Assembly: GCA_964036275.1 (NCBI GenBank)
Contig: CAXIWQ010000004.1
Coordinates: forward strand, 1-64,000
Direction: 5' to 3'
Origin: Litoditis marina
Taxonomy: Eukaryota; Nematoda; Chromadorea; Rhabditida; Rhabditidae
Length of the DNA: 64,000 bases
This document shows, piece after piece, positions 1 to 12,200 of the stretch. Under the pieces are notes generated by a model. The model was not told the DNA's origin. It did not search any database and worked only from the letters and a program-made list of their open reading frames with translations. Position 1 is the stretch's first letter, and each line of letters starts with the position of its first letter. The position numbers were made by a program, and so were the translations under genes.

Positions 1-144
1 TGATTGATGAATGAGACAATGAGTAACCCCTGCCTCTTTTATACAGGCAACCTTTCAACGCGGGCGTGGAATGGAATTCACAATAATCTTTCCATAGATT
101 AACTTGGATAACAATAATTGTATAGATCGAGGGAATCCTTGATA
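1..144. other. non-satellite flank at the left edge of the array
   Basis: This stretch has no match by eye to either satellite elsewhere in the window. It is moderately AT-rich and contains no open frame worth reporting. The array begins at about 145 with GAACTGGTG, which is the interior of a satellite A Z module rather than its palindromic start. The edge of the array is therefore a broken module, with flank sequence (ending TTGATA) replacing the first part of it. It may be unique chromosomal sequence or part of another repeat. The window shows too little of it to tell. Confidence 0.7.
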
Positions 145-3100
145 GAACTGGTGTGAACAGAACCTCGTTCCGTTTCCTATGAAAACAAAGATTTTGTTCA
201 CTCATTCTGCCCTAGTAGGGCAGAAAAGTAGTGTGAACCGAACCTCGTTCCGTTTACTATGAAAACAAAGAGTTTGTTCACTCATTCTGCCCTAGTAGGG
301 CAGAAAAGTGGTTTTTCTCAAGTGTGGATTGGATGTCGATTAGACTTCCGTGTTCTGGAAAAACAGTTAGCTGATCTGAGCAGAACAAACTATTCTGCCC
401 TAGTAGGGCAGCAAAATGGTTCGGAGAGAACAACGTTCCGTATCCTACGAGGAAACAGATTTTGTTCACTCATTCTGCCCTAGTAGGGCAGAAAAGTGGT
501 GTGAACGAACTTCGTTTCGTTTCCTATGAAAACAAAGATTTTGTTCACTCATTCTGGCCTGGTAGGGCAGAAAAGTGGTTTTGCTTGAGTGAGGATCGGA
601 TGTCAATGAGACTTTCCTGTTCTGGAAAAACAGTTAGCTGATCTGAGCAGAACAAACGATTCTGCCCTAGTAGGGCAGGAACTGGTGTGAACGTTCCGTT
701 TCCTATAAAAACAAAGAGTTTGTTCACTCATTCTGCCCTAATAGGGCAGAAAAGTGGTTTTTCTCAAGTGTGGATTGGATGTCGATTAGACTTCCGTGTT
801 CTGGAAAAACAGTTAGCTGATCTGAGCAGAACAAACTGTTTTGCCCTATTAGGGCAGCAAAATGGTTCGGGGAAAACAACGTTCCGTATCCTACGAGGAA
901 ACAGATTTTGTTCACTCATTCTGCCCTAGTAGGGCAGAAAAGTAGTGTGAACAGAATCTCGTTCCGTTTCCTATGAAAACAAAGAGTTTGTTCACTCATT
1001 CTGCCCTAGTAGGGCAGAAAAGTGGTTTTGCTCAAGTGTGGATTGGATGTCGATTAGACTTCCGTGTTCTAAAAAAACAGTTAGCTGATCTGAGCAGAAC
1101 AAACTATTCTGCCCTAGTAGGGCAGAAACTGGTGTGAACAGAACCTCGTTCCGTTTCCTATGAAAACAAAGAGTTTGTTTACTCATTCTGCCCTAGTAGG
1201 GCAGAAAAGTGGTTTTGCTTAAGTGTGGATCGGATGTCGATTAGACTTTCCTGTTCTGGAAAAACAGTTAGCTGATCTGAGCAGAACAAACTATTCTGCC
1301 CTAGTAGGGCAGCAAAATGGTTCGGAGAGAACAACGTTCCGTATCCTACGAGGAAACAGATTTTTTTCACTCATTCTGGCCTAGTAGGGCAGAAAAGTGG
1401 TTTTGCTCGAGTGTGAATCGGATGTCAATGAGACTTTCCTGTTCTGGAAAAACAGTTAGCTGATCTGAGCAGAACAAACTATTCTGCCCTAGTGGGGCAG
1501 CAAAATGGTTCGGAGAGAACAACGTTCCGTATCCTACGAGGAAACAGATTTTGTTCACTCATTCTGCCCTAGTAGGGCAGAAAAGTAGTGTGAACCGAAC
1601 CTCGTTCCGTTTCCTATGAAAACAAAGAGTTTGTTCACTTATTCTGCCCTAGTAGGGCAGAAAAGTGGTTTTTCTCAAGTGTGGATTGGATGTCGATTAG
1701 ACTTCCGTGTTCTGGAAAAACAGTTAGCTGATCTGAGCAGAACAAACGAGTCTGCCCTAGTAGGGCAGGAACTGGTGTGAACAGAACCTCGTTCCGTTTC
1801 CTATGAAAACAAAGATTTTGTTCACTCATTCTGCCCTAGTAGGGCAGAAAAGTAGTGTGAACCGAACCTCGTTCCGTTTACTATGAAAACAAAGAGTTTG
1901 TTCACTCATTCTGCCCTAGTAGGGCAGAAAAGTGGTTTTTCTCAAGTGTGGATTGGATGTCGATTAGACTTCCGTGTTCTGGAAAAACAGTTAGCTGATC
2001 TGAGCAGAACAAACTATTCTGCCCTAGTAGGGCAGCAAAATGGTTCGGAGAGAACAACGTTCCGTATCCTACGAGGAAACAGATTTTGTTCACTCATTCT
2101 GCCCTAGTAGGGCAGAAAAGTGGTGTGAACGAACTTCGTTTCGTTTCCTATGAAAACAAAGATTTTGTTCACTCATTCTGGCCTGGTAGGGCAGAAAAGT
2201 GGTTTTGCTTGAGTGAGGATCGGATGTCAATGAGACTTTCCTGTTCTGGAAAAAGAGTTAGCTGATCTGAGCAGAACAAACGATTCTGCCCTAGTAGGGC
2301 AGGAACTGGTGTGAACGTTCCGTTTCCTATAAAAACAAAGAGTTTGTTCACTCATTCTGCCCTAATAGGGCAGAAAAGTGGTTTTTCTCAAGTGTGGATT
2401 GGATGTCGATTAGACTTCCGTGTTCTGGAAAAACAGTTAGCTGATCTGAGCAGAACAAACTGTTTTGCCCTATTAGGGCAGCAAAATGGTTCGGGGAAAA
2501 CAACGTTCCGTATCCTACGAGGAAACAGATTTTGTTCACTCATTCTGCCCTAGTACGGCAGAAAAGTAGTGTGAACAGAATCTCGTTCCGTTTCCTATGA
2601 AAACAAAGAGTTTGTTCACTCATTCTGCCCTAGTAGGGCAGAAAAGTGGTTTTGCTCGAGTGTGGATTGGATTTCGATTAGACTTCCGTGTTCTAAAAAA
2701 ACAGTTAGCTGATCTGAGCAGAACAAACTATTCTGCCCAAGTAGGGCAGAAACTGGTGTGAACAGAACCTCGTTCCGTTTCCTATGAAAACAAAGAGTTT
2801 GTTTACTCATTCTGCCCTAGTAGGGCAGAAAAGTGGTTTTGCTTAAGTGTGGATCGGATGTCGATTAGACTTTCCTGTTCTGGAAAAACAGTTAGCTGAT
2901 CTGAGCAGAACAAACTATTCTGCCCTAGTAGGGCAGCAAAATGGTTCGGAGAGAACAACGTTCCGTATCCTACGAGGAAACAGATTTTTTTCACTCATTC
3001 TGGCCTAGTAGGGCAGAAAAGTGGTTTTGCTCGAGTGTGAATCGGATGTCAATGAGACTTTCCTGTTCTGGAAAAACAATTAGCTGATCTGAGCAGAACA

Positions 3101-3370
3101 AACTATTCTGCCCTAGTGGGGCAGCAAAATGGTTCGGAGAGAACAACGTTCCGTATCCTACGAGGAAACAGATTTTGTTCACTCATTCTGCCCTAGTAGG
3201 GCAGAAAAGTAGTGTGAACCGAACCTCGTTCCGTTTCCTATGAAAACAAAGAGTTTGTTCACTCATTCTGCCCTAGTAGGGCAGAAAAGTGGTTTTGCTC
3301 AAGTGTGGATTGGATGTCGATTAGACTTCCGTGTTCTGGAAAAAACAGTTAGCTGATCTGAGCAGAACAA
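145..3370 (+). repeat. higher-order repeat in satellite A, period 1624 bp, two copies
   Basis: Positions 145-1768 are repeated at 1769 to about 3260-3370 with a constant offset of 1624 bp. Rare variants recur at the same offset: the CCTAATAGGG palindrome near 740 and 2364, GGTTCGGGGAAAACAACG near 863 and 2487, and GGCCTGGTAGGG near 566 and 2190. Only a handful of single-base differences separate the copies, which implies recent duplication of a block of about nine monomers. Similarity weakens after about 3263, where TTTTTCTC becomes TTTTGCTC and the following module changes type. Confidence 0.9.
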
Positions 3371-5345
3371 ACTGTTCTGCCCTAGTAGGGCGGCAAAATG
3401 GTTTGGAGAAAACAACGTTCCGTATCCTACGAGGAAACAGATTTTGTTCACTCATTCTGGTTTTGCTCGAGTGTGGATTGGATGTCGATTAGACTTCCGT
3501 GTTCTGGAAAAACAGTTAGCTGATCTGAGCAGAACAAACTGTTCTGCCCTAGTAGGGCAGCAAAATGGTTTGGAGAATACAACGTTCCGTATCCTACGAG
3601 GAAACAGATTTTGTTTACTCATACTGCCCTAGTAGGGCAGAAAAGTGGTGTGAACAGAACCTCGTTCCGTTTCCTATGAAAACAAAGAGTTTGTTCACTC
3701 ATTCTGCCCTAGTAGGGCAGAAAAGTGGTTTTGCTTAAGTGTGGATTGGATGTCGATTAGACTTTCTTGTTCTGGAAAAACAGTTAGCTGATCTGAGCAG
3801 AACAAACTATTCTGCCCTAGTAGGGCAGCAAAATGGTTCGGAGGGAACAACGTTCCGTATCCTACGAGGAAACAGAATTTGTTCACTCATTCTGGCCTAG
3901 TAGGGCAGAAAAGTGGTTTTGCTCGAGTGTGAATCGGATGTCAATGAGACTTTCCTGTTCTGGAAAAACAATTAGCTGATCTGAGCAGAACAAACTATTC
4001 TGCCCTAGTGGGGCAGCAAAATGGTTCGGAGAGAACAACGTTCCGTATCCTACGAGGAAACAGATTTTGTTCACTCATTCTGCCCTAGTAGGGCAGAAAA
4101 GTGGTTTTGCTCGAGTGTGGATTGGATGTCGATTAGACTTCCGTGTTCTAAAAAAACAGTTAGCTGATCTGAGCAGAACAAACTATTCTGCCCTAGTAGG
4201 GCAGAAACTGGTGTGAACAGAACCTCGTTCCGTTTCCTATGAAAACAAAGAGTTTGTTTACTCATTCTGCCCTAGTAGGGCAGAAAAGTGGTTTTGCTTA
4301 AGTGTGGATCGGATGTCGATTAGACTTTCCTGTTCTGGAAAAACAGTTAGCTGATCTGAGCAGAACAAACTATTCTGCCCTAGTAGGGCAGCAAAATGGT
4401 TCGGAGAGAACAACGTTCCGTATCCTACGAGGAAACATATTTTTTTCACTCATTCTGGCCTAGTAGGGCAGAAAAGTGGTTTTGCTCGAGTGTGAATCGG
4501 ATGTCAATGAGACTTTCCTGTTCTGGAAAAACAATTAGCTGATCTGAGCAGAACAAACTATTCTGCCCTAGTGGGGCAGCAAAATGGTTCGGAGAGAACA
4601 ACGTTCCGTATCCTACGAGGAAACAGATTTTGTTCACTCATTCTGCCCTAGTAGGGCAGAAAAGTAGTGTGAACCGAACCTCGTTCCGTTTCCTATGAAA
4701 ACAAAGAGTTTGTTCACTCATTCTGCCCTAGTAGGGCAGAAAAGTGGTTTTGCTCAAGTGTGGATTGGATGTCGATTAGACTTCCGTGTTCTGGAAAAAA
4801 CAGTTAGCTGATCTGAGCAGAACAAACTGTTCTGCCCTAGTAGGGCAGCAAAATGGTTTGGAGAAAACAACGTTCCGTATCCTACGAGGAAACAGATTTT
4901 GTTCACTCATTCTGGTTTTGCTCGAGTGTGGATTGGATGTCGATTAGACTTCCGTGTTCTGGAAAAACAGTTAGCTGATCTGAGCAGAACAAACTGTTCT
5001 GCCCTAGTAGGGCAGCAAAATGGTTTGGAGAATACAACGTTCCGTATCCTACGAGGAAGCAGATTTTGTTTACTCATACTGCCCTAGTAGGGCAGAAAAG
5101 TGGTGTGAACAGAACCTCGTTCCGTTTCCTATGAAAACAAAGAGTTTGTTCACTCATTCTGCCCTAGTAGGGCAGAAAAGTGGTTTTGCTTAAGTGTGGA
5201 TTGGATGTCGATTAGACTTTCTTGTTCTGGAAAAACAGTTAGCTGATCTGAGCAGAACAAACTATTCTACCCTAGTAGGGCAGCAAAATGGTTCGGAGGG
5301 AACAACGTTCCGTATCCTACGAGGAAACAGAATTTGTTCACTCAT
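2615..5345 (+). repeat. higher-order repeat in satellite A, period 1455 bp, two copies
   Basis: A block starting near 2615 is repeated near 4070 at an offset of 1455 bp. It includes the GGGGCAGCAAAATGG variant (near 3118 and 4573, also 4013) and the unit that lost a palindrome (near 3458 and 4913). The block overlaps the 1624-bp HOR, so at least two successive amplification events with different boundaries shaped this interval. Confidence 0.85.
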
Positions 5346-7778
5346 TCTGCCCTAGTAGGGCAGAAAAGTGGTGTGAACGAACTTCGTTTCGTTTCCTATG
5401 AAAACAATAATTTTGTTCACTCATTCTGGCCTAGTAGGGCAGAAAAGTGGTTTTTCTCAAGTGTGGATTGGATGTCGATTAGACTTTCCTGTTCTGGAAA
5501 AACAGTTAGCTGATCTGAGCAGAACAAACGATTTTGCCCTAGTAGGGCAGAAAAGTGGTGTGAACAGAACCTCGTTCCGTTTCCTATGAAAACAAAGAGT
5601 TTGTTCACTCATTCTGCCCTAGTAGGGCAGAAAAGTGGTTTTTCTCAAGTGTGGATTGGATGTCGATTAGACTTTCCTGTTCTGGAAAAACAGTTAGCTG
5701 ATCTGAGCAGAACAAACGATTTTGCCCTAGTAGGGCAGGAACTGTTCTGGAAAAACCGTTAGCTGATCTGAGCAGAACAAACTGTTCTGCCCTAGTAGGG
5801 CAGCAAAATGGTTCTGAGAAAACAACGTTCCGTATCCTACGAGGAAACAGATTTTGTTCACTCATTCTGCCCTAGTAGGGCAGAAAAGTAGTGTGAACCG
5901 AACCTCGTTCCGTTTCCTATGAAAACAAAGAGTTTGTTCACTCATTCTGCCCTAGTAGGGCAGAAAAGTGGTTCTGCTCAAGTGTGGATTGGATGTCGAT
6001 TAGACTTCCGTGTTCTGGAAAAACAGTTAGCTGATCTGAGCAGAACAAACTATTCTGCCCTAGTAGGGCAGGAACTGGTGTGAACAGAACCTCGTTCCGT
6101 TTCCTATGAAAACAAAGAGTTTGTTCACTTATTCTGTCCTAGTAGGGCAGAAAAGTGGTTTTTCTCAAGTGTGGATTGGATGTCGATTAGACTCTCCTGA
6201 TCTGGAAAAACAGTTAGCTGATCTGAGCAGAACAAACGATTTTGCCCTAGTAGGGCAGGAACTGGTGTGAACAGAACCTCGTTCCGTTCCCTATGAAAAC
6301 AAAGAGTTTGTTCACTCATTCTGCCCTAGTAGGGCAGAAAAGTGGTTTTTCTCAAGTGTGGATTGGATGTCGATTAGACTTCCGTGTTCTGGAAAAACAG
6401 TTAGCTGATCTGAGCAGAACAAACTGTTCTGCCCTATTAGGGCAGCAAAATGGTTCGGGGAAAACAACGTTCAGTATTCTACGAGGAAACAGATTTTGTT
6501 CACTCATTCTGCCCTAGTAGGGCAGAAAAGTAGTGTGAACAGAATCTCGTTCCGTTTCCTATGAAAACAAAGAGTTTGTTCACTCATTCTGCCCTAGTAG
6601 GGCAGAAAAGTGGTTTTGCTCAAGTGTGGATTGGATGTCGATTAGACTTCCGTCTTCTGGAAAAACAGTTAGCTGATCTGAGCAGAACAAACTATTTTGC
6701 CCTAGTAGGGCAGCAAAATGGTTTGGAGAGAACAACGTTCCGTTTCCTATGAAAACAAAGAGTTTGTTTACTCATTCTGCCCTAGTAGGGCAGAAAAGTG
6801 GTTTTGCTTAAGTGCGGATCGGATGTCGATTAGACTTTCTTGTTCTGGAGAAACAGTTAGCTGATCTGAGCAGAACAAACTATTCTGCCCTAGTAGGGCA
6901 GCAGAATGGTTCGGAGAGAACAACGTTCCGTATCCTACGAGGAAACAGATTTTGTTCACTCGTTCTGCCCTAGTAGGGCAGAAAAGTAGTGTGAACAGAA
7001 CCTCGTTCCGTTTCCTATGAAAACAAAGAGTTTGTTCACTCATTCTGCCCTAGTAGGGCAGAAAAGTGGTTTTTCTCAAGTGTGGATTGGATGTCGATTA
7101 GACTTCCGTGTTCTGGAAAAACCGTTAGCTGATCTGAGCAGAACAAACTGTTCTGTCCTAGTAGGGCAGCAAAATGGTTCGGAGAAAACAACGTTCCGTA
7201 TCCTACGAGGAAACAGATTTTGTTCACTCATTCTGCCCTAGTAGGGCAGAAAAGTAGTGTGAACCGAACCTCGTTCCGTTTCCTATGAAAACAAAGAGTT
7301 TGTTCACTCATTTTGCCCTAGTAGGGCAGAAAAGTGGTTTTGCTCAAGTGTGGATTGGATGTCGATTAGACTTCCGTGTTCTGGAAAAACAGTTAGCTGA
7401 TCTGAGCAGAACAAAATGTTCTGCCCTAGTAGGGCAGCAAAATGGTTTGGAGAAAACAACGTTCCGTATCCTACGAGGAAACAGATTTTGTTCACTCATT
7501 CTGGTTTTGCTCGAGTGTGGATTGGATGTCGATTAGACTTCCGTGTTCTGGAAAAACAGTTAGCTGATCTGAGCAGAACAAACTGTTCTGTCCTAGTAGG
7601 GCAGCAAAATGGTTTGGAGAAAACAACGTTCCGTATCCTACAAGGAAACAGATTTTGTTCACTCATTCTGCCTTAGTAGGGCAGAAAAGTAGTGTGAACA
7701 GAACCTCGTTCCGTTTCCTATGAAAACAAAGAGTTTGTTCACTCATTCTGCCCTAGTAGGGCAGAAAAATGGTTTTGC

Positions 7779-8347
7779 TCAAGTGTGGATTGGATGTCGA
7801 TTAGACTTCCGTGTTCTGGAGTAACAGTTAGCTGATCTGAGCAGAACAAACTGTTCTGCCCTAGTAGGGCAGCAAAATGGTTTGGAGAAAACAACGTTCC
7901 GTATCCTACGAGGAAACAGATTCTGTTCACTCATTCTGGTTTTGCTCGAGTGTGGATTGGATGTCGATTAGACTTCCGTGTTCTGGAAAAACAGTTAGCT
8001 GATCTGAGCAGAACAAACTGTTCTGTCCTAGTAGGGCAGCAAAATGGTTTGGAGAAAACAACGTTCCGTATCCTACAAGGAAACAGATTTTGTTCACTCA
8101 TTCTGCCCTAGTAGGGCAGAAAAGTAGTGTGAACAGAACCTCGTTCCGTTTCCTATGAAAACAAAGAGTTTGTTCACTCATTCTGCCCTAGTAGGGCAGA
8201 AAAATGGTTTTGCTCAAGTGTGGATTGGATGTCGATTAGACTTCCGTGTTCTGGAAAAACAGTTAGCTGATCTGAGCAGATGTTCTGTCCTAGTAGGGCA
8301 GCAAAATGGTTCGGAGAACCATTTTGCTTAAGTGTGGATTGGATGTC
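7779..8347 (+). repeat. 569-bp block duplicated at 35626-36194
   Basis: Every position I compared matches at a constant offset of 27847 bp, including rare features. These are GGAGTAACAG in place of GGAAAAACAG, the fused module lacking a palindrome near 7938, and the fold-back hairpin at 8300-8328. One difference seen is TCAAGTG near 8214 versus TCAGGTG near 36061. The second copy lies directly after the N run and is cut at 36194 by satellite B. This may be a real segmental duplication or one locus placed twice by an assembler. Confidence 0.9.
8300..8328. repeat. 13-bp perfect fold-back hairpin inside satellite A
   Basis: AGCAAAATGGTTC (8300-8312) is followed by GGA and then its exact reverse complement (8316-8328). 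A Y module begins normally, runs 13 bases past its palindrome, reverses onto itself, and continues as an X module (TAAGTGTGG). This arrangement resembles a template-switch or hairpin-repair event. It occurs again only at 36147-36175. Confidence 0.9.
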
Positions 8348-8478
8348 GATTAGACTTTCTTGTTCTGGAAAAACAGTTAGCTGATCTGAGCAGAACAAAC
8401 TATTCTGCCCTAGTAGGGCAGCAAAATGGTTCGGAGAGAAGAACGTTCCGTATCCTACGAAGAAACAGATTTTGTTCA

Positions 8479-8908
8479 CTCATTCTGCCCTAGTAGGGCA
8501 GAAAAGTGGTGTGAACAGAACCTCGTTCGTTTCCTATGAAAACAAAGATTTTGTTCACTCATTCTGCCCTAGTAGGGCAGAAAAGTGGTTTTGCTTGAGT
8601 GAGGATCGGATGTCAATGAGACTTTCCTGTTCTGGAAAAACAGTTAGCTGATCTGAGCAGAACACACGATTCTGCCCTAGTAGGGCAGAAACTGGTGTGA
8701 ACAGAACCTCGTTCCGTTTCCTATGAAAACAAAGAGTTTGTTCACTCATTCTGCCCTAGTAGGGCAGAAAAGTGGTTTTGCTTGAGTGAGGATCGGATGT
8801 CAATGAGACTTTCCTGTTCTGGAAAAACAGTTAGCTGATCTGAGCAGAACACACGATTCTGCCCTAGTAGGGCAGGAACTGGTGTGAACAGAACCTCGTT
8901 CCGTTTCC
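8479..8908 (+). repeat. left arm of a 430-bp inverted repeat flanking the inverted A core
   Basis: This interval, two ZX units with the rare variants GAACACACGATT and TTGAGTGAGGATCGG, is matched in reverse complement by about 35173-35602. Paired positions sum to 44081 throughout. The right arm stops exactly at the N run. The 26-kb core between the arms carries satellite A mostly in the opposite orientation, so the arms are suitable substrates for inversion by homologous recombination. A palindromic misassembly would look the same. Confidence 0.85.
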
Positions 8909-9173
8909 TATGAAAACAAAGAGTTTGTTCACTCATTCTGCCCTAGTAGGGCAGAAACTGGTGTGAACAGAACCTCGTTCCGTTTCCTATGAAAACAAAG
9001 ATTTTGTTCACTCATTCTGCCCTAGTAGGGCAGAAAAGTGGTTTTGCTTAAGTGTGGATTGGATGTCGATTAGACTTTCTTGTTCTGGAAAAACAGTTAG
9101 CTGATCTGAGCAGAACAAACTATTCTGCCCTAGTAGGGCAGCAAAATGGTTCGGAGGGAACAACGTTCCGTAT

Positions 9174-9219
9174 ACTTTCCTGTTCTGGAAAAACAGTTTT
9201 TTTTCCAGAACAGGAAAGT
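9174..9219. repeat. hairpin at the satellite A orientation switch
   Basis: Two perfect 20-nt inverted arms (9174-9193, beginning ACTTTCCTGTTCTGG, and 9200-9219, ending CCAGAACAGGAAAGT) flank the 6-nt spacer CAGTTT. Left of it satellite A reads in the first orientation, and right of it the array reads as the reverse complement. The left part arrives from a Y module (CCGTATAC) that jumps into the middle of an X module. The join is therefore not at a module boundary. Confidence 0.93.
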
Positions 9220-12200
9220 CTAATCGACATCCGATCCACACTCGAGCAAAACCACTTTTCTGCCCTACTGGGCCAGAATGAGTGAACAAAATCTTTGTTT
9301 TTATAGGAAACGGAACGAGGTTCTGTTCACACCACTTTTCTGCCCTACTATGGCAGAATGAGTGAACAAAATCTGTTTCCTCGTAGGATACGGAACGTTG
9401 TTCTCTTCGAACCATTTTGCTGCCCTACTAGGGCAGAATCGTTTGTTCTGCTCAGATCAGCTAACTGTTTTTCCAGAACAGGAAAGTCTCATTGACATCC
9501 GATCCGCACTCGAGCAAAACCACTTTTCTGCCCTACTAGGGCAGAATGAGTGAACAAAATCTGTTTCCTCGTAGGATACGGAACGTTGTTCTCTCCGAAC
9601 CATTTTGCTGCCCTACTAGGGCAGAATCGTTTGTTCTGCTCAGATCAGCTAACTGTTTTTCCAGAACAGGACAGTCTCATTGACATCCGATCCACACTCG
9701 AGCAAAACCACTTTTCTGCCCTACTAGGGCAGAATGAGTGAACAAACTCTTTGTTTTCATAGGAAACGGAACGAGGTTCTGTTCACACCACTTTTCTGCC
9801 CTACTATGGCAGAATGAGTGAACAAAATCTGTTTCCTCGTAGGATACGGAACGTTGTTCTCTTCAAACCATTTTGCTGCCCTACTAGGGCAGAATCGTTT
9901 GTTCTGCTCAGATCAGATAACTGTTTTTCCAGAACAGGGAAGTCTCATTGACATCCGATCCGCACTCGAGCAAAACCACTTTTCTGCCCTACTAGGGCAG
10001 AATGAGTGAACAAAATCTGTTTCCTCGTAGGATACGGAACGTTGTTCTCTCCGAACCATTTTGCTGCCCTACTAGGGCAGAATAGTTTGTTCTGCTCAGA
10101 TCAGCTAACTGTTTTTCCAGAACAAGAAAGTCTAATCGATAACCAATCCACACTTAAGCAAAACCACTTTTCTGCCCTACTAGGGCAGAGTAGTTTGTTC
10201 TGCTCAGATCAGCTAACTGTTTTTCCAGAACAGGAAAGTATCATCGACATCCAATCCACACTCGAGCAAAACCACTTTTCTGTCCTACTAGGCCAGAATG
10301 AGTGAACAAAATCTGTTTCCTCGTAGGATAAGGAACGTTGTTCTCTCCGAACCATTTTGCCGCCCTACTAGGGCAGAATCGTTTGCTCTGCTCAGATCAG
10401 CTAACTGTTTTTCCAGAACAGGAAAGTCTTATTGACATCCGATCCACACTCGAGCAAAACCACTCTTCTGCCCTACTAGGGCAGAATGAGTGAGCAAACT
10501 CTTTGTTTTCATAGGAAACGGAACGAGGTTCTGTTCACACCGGTTTCTGCCCTACTAGGGCAGAATCGTTTGTTCTGCTCAGATCAGCTAACTGTTTTTC
10601 CAGAACAGGAAAGTCTCATTGACATCCGATCCACACTCGAGCAAAACCACTTTTCTGCCCTACTAGGGCAGAATGAGTGAACAAAATCAGTTTTCTCGTA
10701 GGATACGGAACGCTGTTCTCTCCGAACCATTTTGCTGCCCTACTAGGGCAGAATAGTTTGCTAACTGTTTTTCCAGAACAGGAAAGTCTCATCGACATCC
10801 GATCCACACTCGAGCAAAACCACTTTTCTGCCCTACTAGGGCAGAATGAGTGAACAAAATCTGTTTCCTCGTAGGATACGGAACGTTGTTTTCTTCGAAC
10901 CATTTTGCTGCCCTACTAGGGCAGAATCGTTTGTTCTGCTCAGATCAGCTAACTGTTTTTCCAGAACAGGAAAGTCTCATTGACATCCGATCCACACTCG
11001 AGCAAAACCACTTTTCTGCCCTACTAGGGCAGAATGAGTAAACAAAATCTGTTTCCTCGTAGGATACGGAACGTTGTTCTCTCCGAACCATTTTGCTGCC
11101 CTACTAGGGCAGAATCGTTTGTTCTGCTCAGATCAGCTAACTGTTTTTCCAGAACAGGAAAGTCTCATTGACATCCGATCCACACTCGAGCAAAACCACT
11201 TTTCTGCCCTACTAGGGCAGAATGAGTGAACAAACTCTTTGTTTTCATAGGAAACGAAACTAGGTTCTGTTCACACCAGTTTCTGCCCTACTAGGGCAGA
11301 ATCGTTTGTTCTGCTCAGATCAGCTAACTGTTTTTCCAGAACAGGAAAGTCTCATTGACATCCGATCCACACTCGAGCAAAACCACTTTTCTGCCCTACT
11401 AGGGCAGAATGAGTGAACAAAATCTGTTTCCTCGTAGGATACAGAACGTTGTTCTCTCCGAACCATTTTGCTGCCCTACTAGGGCAGAATAGTTTGCTAA
11501 CTGTTTTTCCAGAACAGGAAAGTCTCATCGACATCCGATCCACACTCGAGCAAAACCACTTTTCTGCCCTACTAGGGCAGAATCGTTTGTTCTGCTCAGA
11601 TCAGCTAACTGTTTTTCCAGAACAGGAAAGTCTCATTGACATCCGATCCACACTCGAGCAAAACCACTTTTCTGCCCTACTAGGGCAGAATGAGTGAACA
11701 AAATCTGTTTTCTCGTAGGATACGGAACGCTGTTCTCTCCGAACCATTTTGCTGCCCTACTAGGGCAGAATCGTTTGTTCTGCTCAGATCAGCTAACTGT
11801 TTTTCCAGAACAGGAAAGTCTCATTGACATCCGATCCACACTCGAGCAAAACCACTTTTCTGCCCTACTAGGGCAGAATGAGTGAACAAAATCTGTTTCC
11901 TCGTAGGATACGGAACGTTGTTCTCTCCGAACCATTTTGCTGCCCTACTAGGGCAGAATCGTTTGTTCTGCTCAGATCAGCTAACTGTTTTTCCAGAACA
12001 GGAAAGTCTCATCGACATCCGATCCACACTCGAGCAAAACCACTTTTCTGCCCTACTAGGGCAGAATGAGTGAACAAAATCTGTTTCCTCGTAGGATACG
12101 GAACGTTGTTTTCTTCGAACCATTTTGCTGCCCTACTAGGGCAGAATCGTTTGTTCTGCTCAGATCAGCTAACTGTTTTTCCAGAACAGGAAAGTCTCAT

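Larger units (their letters stand above)
145..9173 (+). repeat. satellite A array, first orientation
   Basis: Tandem satellite of about 188 bp. Each unit has two modules, each beginning with the palindrome CTGCCCTAGTAGGGCAG or a close variant. The X module (about 108 bp) carries GTGGATTGGATGTCGATTAG and TTCTGGAAAAACAGTTAGC. The second module is either Y (about 80 bp, CAAAATGGTTCGGAG then AACAACGTTCCGTATCC) or Z (about 79 bp, ACTGGTGTGAACAGAACCTC). Divergence between units is low. It includes point changes, loss of one palindrome (near 3458, 4913, 7501 and 7938) and module duplications. Many 60-64-codon open frames occur on both strands, but they recur with the repeat and look like by-products. 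No coding function is inferred. Confidence 0.97.
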
